Assembly (NCBI GenBank): GCA_003818675.1
Contig: RPPD01000121.1
Span: 1 to 6,910 of the forward strand
Direction: 5' to 3'
From: Spirochaetaceae bacterium
GTDB lineage: Bacteria; Spirochaetota; Spirochaetia; SZUA-6; RPPD01
DNA length: 6,910 nt
Positions within the stretch are counted from its first letter, which is position 1. Each line of letters starts with the position of its first letter. Under the pieces are notes generated by a model. The model was not told the origin of the DNA and searched no databases. It saw only the letters and a program-made list of their open reading frames with translations. The translations under genes were made by a program, and so were the position numbers. Below are positions 1 through 5,329 of the stretch, piece after piece.

Positions 1-623
1 TCCGCAACAACATCTTTGCCCTGGCAACCGGGGAAGGATCAGACTTTCCCTTCATCTCCCCGCACGCGTCGGTTAATCTGCGGATAGTCTGTCCACTCAC
101 GGATTTTCTGGGGATCCAGCTCCTGTTCCAGGGTACAGCCTTCTTTGCACAGGATATCGTCATCCCGGTGATTTCCGTCAACGCGGGTCTGGTTTTTTCA
201 TTCTGGAAAGAACCCCGGAAACAATTGCCGCCTGAACCGGAATCTGAACCGGAACCGGCGATCTCTGTACCGCTCTCCACCCCGGTCCTGGTTGGAACAA
301 TCTATTTTCACCCTGACTCGGATGTGGTACTCTCCGGGATCGTCGGCCTGCAGGACACGATATCGGCATTGCGGGAGAAATACCCCGGACAGGAACTGGC
401 GATCATTCTCGAGGGATTTGCCGTGCCGATAGGCGAGGAAACCGGATACGACCTTCTTGTCCATAAGCGGATCAGCGCGGCAAAGCGCATTCTGGGGGAA
501 GCCGGAATACCGAAAGCATTTATTTCATCCAGCACAGATCTCATCGGCAAACGCGAACTGCTTGCACAGGAGCTCTGGCCCGGCCAGAGAAAAGTTGACA
601 TCTATTTCAGGCTGGCAAAATAA
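1..623 (+). CDS. OmpA-like outer-membrane protein, C-terminal part (5' end outside window)
   Basis: The frame is open from the first complete codon at base 3 to TAA at 621-623, giving 206 visible residues; the true start lies upstream. The first ~68 residues alternate polar and hydrophobic/aromatic residues and look like the last strands of an outer-membrane beta-barrel. A Pro/Glu-rich linker follows (PEPESEPEPA, bases about 230-261), then an OmpA-family domain of about 115 residues opening with GTIYFHPDSDVVLS and closing with QRKVDIYF, the usual OmpA beginning and end. Such domains normally sit in the periplasm and bind peptidoglycan, tying the barrel to the wall. Here the usual G-H-T-D segment reads G-F-A-V, so the Asp that contacts diaminopimelate seems absent, while the Arg in the following helix (HKRISAA) is kept. 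A GTG at 168 could be taken as a start, but it has no clear ribosome site and lies inside the barrel-like part. Family is fairly sure; wall binding is doubtful. Confidence 0.8.
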   Translation, partial: RNNIFALATGEGSDFPFISPHASVNLRIVCPLTDFLGIQLLFQGTAFFAQDIVIPVISVNAGLVFSFWKEPRKQLPPEPESEPEPAISVPLSTPVLVGTIYFHPDSDVVLSGIVGLQDTISALREKYPGQELAIILEGFAVPIGEETGYDLLVHKRISAAKRILGEAGIPKAFISSSTDLIGKRELLAQELWPGQRKVDIYFRLAK

Positions 624-625
624 GC

Positions 626-652
626 CCCCGGGTGCAAAGCCCGGGGTTTTTT
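626..652 (+). terminator. Intrinsic terminator after the OmpA-like gene
   Basis: A perfect 7-bp GC-only stem (CCCCGGG at 626-632 and CCCGGGG at 640-646) encloses a 7-base loop and is followed at once by six T (647-652). It begins 2 bases after the stop codon. This is a textbook Rho-independent terminator and separates the OmpA-like gene from the nitrogen operon. Confidence 0.92.
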
Positions 653-732
653 ATTTCACAAATTTGCGAATGCACGGACCGCTGAAGCCGGTACAGGTAA
701 AATTACCTCCGGATTCCTTATATTTGGCAATA

Positions 733-749
733 TGCACATTTTCTGTGCC
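733..749 (+). promoter_or_regulatory. Candidate NtrC-binding site upstream of amt
   Basis: The dyad TGCAC-N7-GTGCC matches the enterobacterial NtrC consensus TGCAC-N7-GTGCA at 9 of the 10 arm positions, with the correct spacing. Its centre (741) is about 145 bases before the predicted sigma-54 start site, a normal enhancer distance. Binding by NtrC itself is inferred; no ntrC gene is in the window. Confidence 0.65.
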
Positions 750-858
750 CATGAATCGCTTTTAAACCAACACGAACGATTACTGTGCATTTTTTCCAGC
801 ATGGGGAAATAATACTGCAGGGAAGCTGCGTAAAAGCCGCAACAATTCCCGTCAGTAC

Positions 859-875
859 TTGGCATGCTATTTGCA
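859..875 (+). promoter_or_regulatory. Sigma-54 (RpoN) -24/-12 promoter of amt-glnK
   Basis: The sequence TTGGCATGCTATTTGCA has the invariant GG (861-862) and GC (873-874) separated by exactly 10 bases. It differs from the consensus YTGGCACG-N4-TTGCW by one base (T for C at 865). Transcription would start near 885-887, leaving a leader of about 34 bases before the amt ATG. The site lies 45 bases before the chosen start codon and inside the longer GTG-started reading frame, which argues against that longer frame. Sigma-54 needs an activator ATPase, which fits the NtrC-like dyad upstream. Confidence 0.85.
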
Positions 876-905
876 TTATCAGAAGCAGATATAAGCTCGA
901 TAGCG

Positions 906-912
906 AAAGGAG
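906..912 (+). promoter_or_regulatory. Ribosome binding site deciding the amt start
   Basis: AAAGGAG lies 7 bases before ATG 920-922, which is ideal spacing. The next in-frame ATG (929) is 16 bases away and the upstream GTG (785) has no comparable site, so 920 is the best start. Confidence 0.85.
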
Positions 913-919
913 TATTGTC

Positions 920-2545
920 ATGTACACCATGTACAAGAAATTAAAATCGACTTCACCAGGGAAGAAGGCATTCCTGCTGATTGCCTTCGCGATATTGCTG
1001 TTGGCTGCGCCAGGGATTTTCGCCGAAACCGCGGGAGCTTCGGAGATCGAAACCGTGGCAAACGCGACCAAGGGTGTCACTGAAGCGGTCAATATCATGT
1101 GGATAATGATCGCGGGTTTCCTTGTCTTTTTCATGCAGGCCGGATTCGCCCTTGTGGAAACCGGTTTTACAAGGACAAAAAATGTTGCCCATACCATGAT
1201 GATGAACTTGATGGTATTCTGCATCGGCGCAATAGGATATTGGCTGGTGGGATTCGCCATCCAGTTCGGATCAGTCAATGCCGCATACCCGGCGGTGACC
1301 ACTGCAGGTGCTGTTGCAGGAGAATGGGCCCATTCTCCAACCACGCTCGGGGATTGGGCAGGGCTTCTCGCAGAGCCGCTGCTTCGATTCGGACAGTGGG
1401 GGTTTCTCGGCGGAAACGGATTCATGCTCATCGGGCTCGGGGGAAGCACGGGCATCCTCGCTTTCTTCCTCTTCCAGATGGTATTCATGGACACAGCGGC
1501 GACCATACCAACGGGATCCATGGCCGAACGCCTTCGCTTTTCCGGATTCTGCCTTATGGGGCTGTGGGTGAGCATGTTCATTTATCCGCTCGTCGGCGGC
1601 TGGGTCTGGGGCGGCGGCTGGCTGCAGAACCTCGGGCGCATCGCTGGGCTTGGAAACGGTGCGGTTGATTTTGCCGGTTCCGGCGTGGTTCACATGATCG
1701 GCGGATCCATCGCGCTTGCCGGCGCGATCGTCATCGGTCCGCGAATCGGCCGTTTCAATCCGGACGGCTCGGCAAACGCGCTGCCCGGTCACAATATACC
1801 GATGGGCATACTTGGCACCATCATACTGTTCTTCGGCTGGTTCGGCTTCAATCCCGGCTCATCACTGGCTTTTACCGGCAATGGGGGATTGCTTGCGTCA
1901 AACGCGGCGGTCAACACGCTGATAGCAGGAGCCATGGGCGGCTGCGTCGCCATGCTCTGGATGTGGTTGAAGGGACCATCAAAAAAACCCGACCCCGGCA
2001 TGTCGGTAAACGGCGTACTCGCGGGTCTTGTCGCGATCACGTCATCGTGCGCATTTGTCAGTTCCATATCCGCAATGGTCATCGGCGCCGTGGCAGGCGT
2101 TCTGGTGTGTCTTGTCACAATGCTGCTTGAAAAAATGCGGATTGACGATCCGGTCGGAGCTGTACCTGTCCACTTTGCCAATGGGCTGTGGGGCCTTTTG
2201 GCCGTGGGAATTTTCTCTGACGGCAATCCCGCTTCTGCCGGATGGAACGGCATGGAAAACCCTGTCGGCGGACTTATCACTGGAAACGGTTCTCAGATAA
2301 TAGCGCAGCTGCTTGAAATCGGGGCGATCCTGGTGTTCGTCTTCGGACTTTCCTACCTGTTCTTCCGTCTGCTGAATGCTTTTGGGTTGTTGCGGTCTAA
2401 ACCCAGGGACGAAATAATGGGCCTCGATATTCCGGAAATGGGTGTTCAGGGCTATTCCAATGTTGACATGAAAATGTCCGGCCGGATATCTCTCCATATC
2501 CCGACAGCGGATCGCGATCCTGTTAAAAAGAGCATCAACAATTAG
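920..2545 (+). CDS. amt: Ammonium transporter, Amt/MEP/Rh family
   Basis: This 541-residue inner-membrane protein conducts ammonium into the cell. Residues ~15-35 form a hydrophobic signal peptide with likely cleavage after IFA (33-35), as in E. coli AmtB, followed by a polar stretch and about 11 membrane helices from residue ~57 to ~485. The family signature is clear: D250 (AmtB D160) opens DFAGSGVVHMIGG, with H258 matching H168; H418 in VGAVPVHFANG matches H318, so the twin-His pore pair is intact; W230 in GGWVWGGGW matches the W148 substrate site. DDPVGAVPVH and FMDTAATIPTGSMAER place it with the longer Amt subgroup rather than close to E. coli AmtB. The cytoplasmic tail (about 482-541) keeps the RDEIMGLDIPEMGVQGY block that contacts PII in relatives, then runs ~28 residues further. 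It is probably expressed with glnK from the sigma-54 promoter; its stop overlaps the glnK ribosome site. Confidence 0.96.
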   Translation: MYTMYKKLKSTSPGKKAFLLIAFAILLLAAPGIFAETAGASEIETVANATKGVTEAVNIMWIMIAGFLVFFMQAGFALVETGFTRTKNVAHTMMMNLMVFCIGAIGYWLVGFAIQFGSVNAAYPAVTTAGAVAGEWAHSPTTLGDWAGLLAEPLLRFGQWGFLGGNGFMLIGLGGSTGILAFFLFQMVFMDTAATIPTGSMAERLRFSGFCLMGLWVSMFIYPLVGGWVWGGGWLQNLGRIAGLGNGAVDFAGSGVVHMIGGSIALAGAIVIGPRIGRFNPDGSANALPGHNIPMGILGTIILFFGWFGFNPGSSLAFTGNGGLLASNAAVNTLIAGAMGGCVAMLWMWLKGPSKKPDPGMSVNGVLAGLVAITSSCAFVSSISAMVIGAVAGVLVCLVTMLLEKMRIDDPVGAVPVHFANGLWGLLAVGIFSDGNPASAGWNGMENPVGGLITGNGSQIIAQLLEIGAILVFVFGLSYLFFRLLNAFGLLRSKPRDEIMGLDIPEMGVQGYSNVDMKMSGRISLHIPTADRDPVKKSINN

Positions 2546-2550
2546 GAGGT
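2544..2550 (+). promoter_or_regulatory. Ribosome binding site of glnK, overlapping the amt stop
   Basis: AGGAGGT is a perfect anti-16S match and ends 4 bases before ATG 2555. Its first two bases belong to the TAG stop of amt (2543-2545), which points to translation coupling in one mRNA. Confidence 0.8.
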
Positions 2551-2554
2551 TAAT

Positions 2555-2944
2555 ATGATCTACAAGATAGAAGCGATTATCAGGGAGGAGGCGCTCGACC
2601 CTGTAAAGAGCGCGCTGTATGAAATTGGGATCGTCGGCATGAATATATTCGAGATCCACGGACACGGCAGGCAGGGAGGAGTAGATCTCTCCTGGAGGGG
2701 CACATCTTACAAGATGGATATGCTTCCCAAGATCCAGATCAATGTCATCCTGAGCGAACGCAATCTGGAGAAAACAATAGACGCCATCACTAAAACTGCA
2801 CGCACGGGAAAGGAAGGCGATGGAATAATTTTCGTATACCCGGTTCACGACATAATCAGGATACGGACAGGCGAGCGGGGATCTGAAGCGATATCATATC
2901 CGGACGATATTGACGAGCGGAAATCCCGGAAAAAGAAAAAATAA
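2555..2944 (+). CDS. glnK: Nitrogen regulatory protein PII (GlnK type)
   Basis: This 129-residue PII protein would form a trimer that reads 2-oxoglutarate and ATP/ADP and blocks Amt when nitrogen is plentiful. The fold is recognisable throughout: the start KIEAIIREEALDPVKSAL, the T-loop GRQGGVDLSWRGTSYKMDMLPK (36-59), the B-loop TGKEGDG (84-90) and the C-loop IRIRTGE (101-107). Y52 matches the uridylylated Tyr51 of E. coli GlnB; Q40, K59, R102 and R104 match Q39, K58, R101 and R103. Three sites differ: Lys90, a phosphate contact for ATP, is I91; Tyr46 is W47; Lys40 is G41. After the normal end at about residue 113 there is an extra charged tail of some 16 residues ending in RKSRKKKK. Linkage to amt is the standard glnK-amt pair in reversed order, so the name glnK is given on context; sequence alone cannot separate GlnB from GlnK. 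Confidence 0.94.
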   Translation: MIYKIEAIIREEALDPVKSALYEIGIVGMNIFEIHGHGRQGGVDLSWRGTSYKMDMLPKIQINVILSERNLEKTIDAITKTARTGKEGDGIIFVYPVHDIIRIRTGERGSEAISYPDDIDERKSRKKKK

Positions 2945-2981
2945 AAATCAAATCCGAATTTTAAACAGTATTGTTCATATG

Positions 2982-3033
2982 ACGGGGATACGGATGCGCG
3001 TGCATTTGCAACGCTCCTTCCCCGTTTTTTTTT
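2982..3033 (+). terminator. Intrinsic terminator of the amt-glnK operon
   Basis: ACGGGGA (2982-2988) pairs with TCCCCGT (3019-3025), and nine T (3025-3033) follow. The 30-base interior can form its own small hairpin around TGCATTTGCA (3001-3010), so the structure is long and branched. The T-run overlaps the stop codon of the convergent regulator (TAA on the - strand at 3034-3032). On the - strand the hairpin is not followed by a T-run, so it looks one-directional. Confidence 0.75.
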
Positions 3034-5152
3034 ACGGGTTTCTTATCTTCATCCACTTCAGCGGGGGCATGCCCGTGTAGCGTTTGAAGACCGCTGAAAA
3101 ATAAAACTGATTTGCGTACCCGAGCTTTTCGGATATCTCCGCGATGCTGTATTCGCGGTTTTCCAAAAGCGACAGGGCCCTCTCCATTTTCAGTTTCTCA
3201 TGAAGTTTCTGGATTGAAGAACCGGCGAGGCTTTTTGACCTGCGTATGAGTGTGGTGACCGAAACACCGAGTTCAGCCGCAAATTTTGGGATCCTGGTGG
3301 GTTCGTCGATGTGGCGGGCAAGGCATTCCATGATATCCCTGGAAACCAGTCTTGTCGCCGCTGATTTTCCATTTTTCGGCTTTAAGGGAATTGTTTTTGC
3401 TTGAAGATTGTCTGTTCGCAGAAGTCTCCAGACTGAAGGTGCGGTGATCATTCTCATTGTGTCATAGAGGATAATGTCCATCGGTCCCATTTCGAATACG
3501 ATGTAGCCCAGATGCTCCTCACGGTAATTGCAGGTCTGGAACATCAATGAAAAACGTTCGCGCGGATAACATTTTTTTGGGAGAATGCATCCGGGGAGAA
3601 CTTCCATGTCGCAGGGATTCCATGCCGGGTTTGCCTTGCGCTGGTACGATGATACAATTCTCCCCCCGGAATAAAGGCCTGTTTCATTATTAATGACGAC
3701 CACAATGGCGCCGGGAATGTCCACCTCCATTAGATGGGAACGGAACAGGGTGTCAAATTCTCCAAAATTGTTGACTGCATTGTAATCCGCGGCCATGAAT
3801 GCGATCCTGCCGAGCTGATAGGTGTAGTGCATGCGGATCATGGTGATGTAATTGGTGGACAGATTGATCATGACCCTGGCCTGGTGAAAGATGTCTTCGG
3901 CCATCCTGGCCCGGTCCTTTTTTGATGAAAGGGCCGGAAGCACCTGCTTTCTCATTTCTGAAATGACATTGTCAAGCGTGTGAAGTATTTCAAGATGATA
4001 TTTGTTGTTGAAAAAATATTTCTTCAGCGCGGTAATGAAGCTTCGCGAGTTTTTGTGCGTAATGTCCTTCATCAGGGAATCATACAGGTCTTCGACATGG
4101 TATGGATTGAAATCAGGGTCGTATTTCCGGATGATCTGGGCCAGGGCTTCAAGCATGACTTTTCGCGCGGCATGGGTCCTTGTATTTTTCCCCTCCACGG
4201 AGATTTTTTTCGGGCAATTCTCCTCTGAAACCCTGGCGATTGAATCCTCGTAACATCCGCATGACTGCCGGATAAGGAATTCCACCGGCATTCTTGTCAC
4301 ATGCGGCACCTTCTTTCTGTCCAGCTGATCAAGGATCATCTGGACGGCTGTGTATCCGTACCGGTAATAAAGCGGGTCTACTGTGGTAAGCGGCGGATCA
4401 GACCGTATTCCCTCGAATGTATTGTTGAAACCCACAACAGCTATGTCCTCGGGAACGCGGATCTTCCGGGCTTTCAGGACCTCCACAATACGGTTTGAAA
4501 CTATGTCACTGACTGTGACAATGGCCTCGATGTCAATTTTGGGGCGGAGCTTCCTTGTCCCGAAGAGGGTGTCGGCCACTTTGTTTATCTGGTTGATGTC
4601 GATTTTATCGAGAATAATCACGTAATCATCCCTGAATGGGATTCTGCGCTCTGAGAGAAAAGCGCGATAGGCATCGTATCGTTCGGTGTTGCAGTAATTG
4701 AAGCGGGAACCCTTCCTGTCGCCGATGAACACAATTTTTGTAAATCCGTGTGTTACGGTCAAATGCTGCATGAGGTGACGCATGCCCATTTCATTGTCTA
4801 TGACAATCGATGGCGTATACTCCAGTTCCATGCCCAGGCAGACAATCGGAATACCGGTTATGGAGGTGTGGATTTTCGGTATCTCCTCAAAAGGCATGAT
4901 ATGGGCCATGGAGGAGGCCCATGAAATGACCCCGTCGATGTTTTTGCTTGTCAGATACGGGAAAATTCTCTTGAAGTAACTGGCATAGGAAAAGGAATCC
5001 CCCAGCGAATACCGGTAGCCATTGCAGAAATTGATGATATTTACATCGAACTCTTTTGCCGCTGAATTGATTCCGGCGACGAGCTCCTGCGCGAGACTGC
5101 TTCTGAAATTGGCAATCGTGAGAAATCCTATAGTGGGCCGATTGTCTTTCAT
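3032..5152 (-). CDS. Hybrid regulator: LacI-type sugar-sensor domain fused to an AraC DNA-binding domain
   Basis: This is a 706-residue cytoplasmic regulator in three parts. Residues ~5-300 resemble the periplasmic-binding-protein fold of LacI/GalR regulators: opening RPTIGFLT, then DGVISWAS (73-80), IPIVCLG (101-107), VFIGDR (141-146), and the typical ending VPEDIAVVGFNN (233-244) plus PPLTTVDP (253-260). The LacI DNA-binding helix-turn-helix is missing from the N-terminus. Residues ~305-600 are a helical linker and a mixed alpha/beta section (about 470-560, with HLGYIVFEMGP at 547-557) that I cannot assign. Residues 608-706 are an AraC-type double helix-turn-helix, with first reading helix near 628-640 and the second unit YSIAEISEKLGYANQFYFSAVFKRYTG at 668-694, matching the family signature. 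The start ATG has AGGA a few bases upstream. The gene is divergent from the pectate lyase, so it probably controls that gene in response to a pectin-derived sugar. The ligand and the sign of control are unknown. Confidence 0.9.
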   Translation of the reverse strand: MKDNRPTIGFLTIANFRSSLAQELVAGINSAAKEFDVNIINFCNGYRYSLGDSFSYASYFKRIFPYLTSKNIDGVISWASSMAHIMPFEEIPKIHTSITGIPIVCLGMELEYTPSIVIDNEMGMRHLMQHLTVTHGFTKIVFIGDRKGSRFNYCNTERYDAYRAFLSERRIPFRDDYVIILDKIDINQINKVADTLFGTRKLRPKIDIEAIVTVSDIVSNRIVEVLKARKIRVPEDIAVVGFNNTFEGIRSDPPLTTVDPLYYRYGYTAVQMILDQLDRKKVPHVTRMPVEFLIRQSCGCYEDSIARVSEENCPKKISVEGKNTRTHAARKVMLEALAQIIRKYDPDFNPYHVEDLYDSLMKDITHKNSRSFITALKKYFFNNKYHLEILHTLDNVISEMRKQVLPALSSKKDRARMAEDIFHQARVMINLSTNYITMIRMHYTYQLGRIAFMAADYNAVNNFGEFDTLFRSHLMEVDIPGAIVVVINNETGLYSGGRIVSSYQRKANPAWNPCDMEVLPGCILPKKCYPRERFSLMFQTCNYREEHLGYIVFEMGPMDIILYDTMRMITAPSVWRLLRTDNLQAKTIPLKPKNGKSAATRLVSRDIMECLARHIDEPTRIPKFAAELGVSVTTLIRRSKSLAGSSIQKLHEKLKMERALSLLENREYSIAEISEKLGYANQFYFSAVFKRYTGMPPLKWMKIRNP

Positions 5153-5202
5153 CCTTTTTCCTGTGTGCCTGTCTCAAATCCTTGCTATTTAATAATATGG
5201 AT

Positions 5203-5231
5203 ATTCCAATCGAAACTGCGGGATTTGTCAA
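5203..5231 (-). promoter_or_regulatory. Candidate sigma-70 promoter for the hybrid regulator
   Basis: On the - strand a perfect -35 box TTGACA (5231-5226) is followed after 17 bases by TGGAAT (5208-5203), a 4 of 6 match to TATAAT. Transcription would start near 5196, about 44 bases before the ATG. The small dyad TGGATATTCCA (5198-5208) overlaps the -10 box. Confidence 0.5.
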
Positions 5232-5241
5232 GAATATTATG

Positions 5242-5260
5242 GTTTTATTTCATATAAAAC
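5242..5260. promoter_or_regulatory. Perfect inverted repeat, candidate operator in the divergent region
   Basis: GTTTTAT (5242-5248) and ATAAAAC (5254-5260) are exact inverted copies around a 5-base centre. The 19-bp dyad sits 11 bases upstream of the regulator's -35 box and 70 bases before the lyase start, so a protein bound here could affect both genes. The region is AT-rich, which raises the odds of chance symmetry, and AraC proteins often use direct rather than inverted repeats. Confidence 0.4.
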
Positions 5261-5315
5261 TGGCCAAATATCATATTGTGACTATTTCCCATATATTTTA
5301 GTCCTAAAGCAGTCC

Positions 5316-5322
5316 AAAGGAG
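5316..5322 (+). promoter_or_regulatory. Ribosome binding site deciding the lyase start
   Basis: AAAGGAG lies 7 bases before ATG 5330, the same sequence and spacing as for amt. An in-frame ATG at 5324 is only 1 base after the site and would merely add Met-Ala, so 5330 is preferred. Confidence 0.8.
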
Positions 5323-5329
5323 AATGGCC

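Noticed and set aside
784..801. Second NtrC-like site (TGTGCA...CCAGCA)
   Set aside because: The two GC steps are 10 rather than 11 bases apart and the right arm matches poorly; not strong enough to call.
785..919. 45-residue N-terminal extension of Amt from a GTG at 785
   Set aside because: It spans the sigma-54 promoter and predicted transcript start, has no good ribosome site, and the ATG at 920 has an ideal AAAGGAG and begins a normal signal peptide.
718..1581. Long open frame of 287 codons on the - strand
   Set aside because: It is a shadow of amt and its upstream region; the product resembles no family I know and has no upstream ribosome site, whereas the + strand is unmistakably Amt.
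2042..2848. Open frame of 268 codons on the - strand across the amt-glnK junction
   Set aside because: It is antisense to the conserved Amt C-terminus and GlnK, with no recognisable domain.
5225..5300. Sigma-70 promoter for the pectate lyase
   Set aside because: TTGTCA, TATAAA and TATATT are present on the + strand, but no pair has a 16-18 base spacing with two good boxes; the promoter may be activator-dependent.
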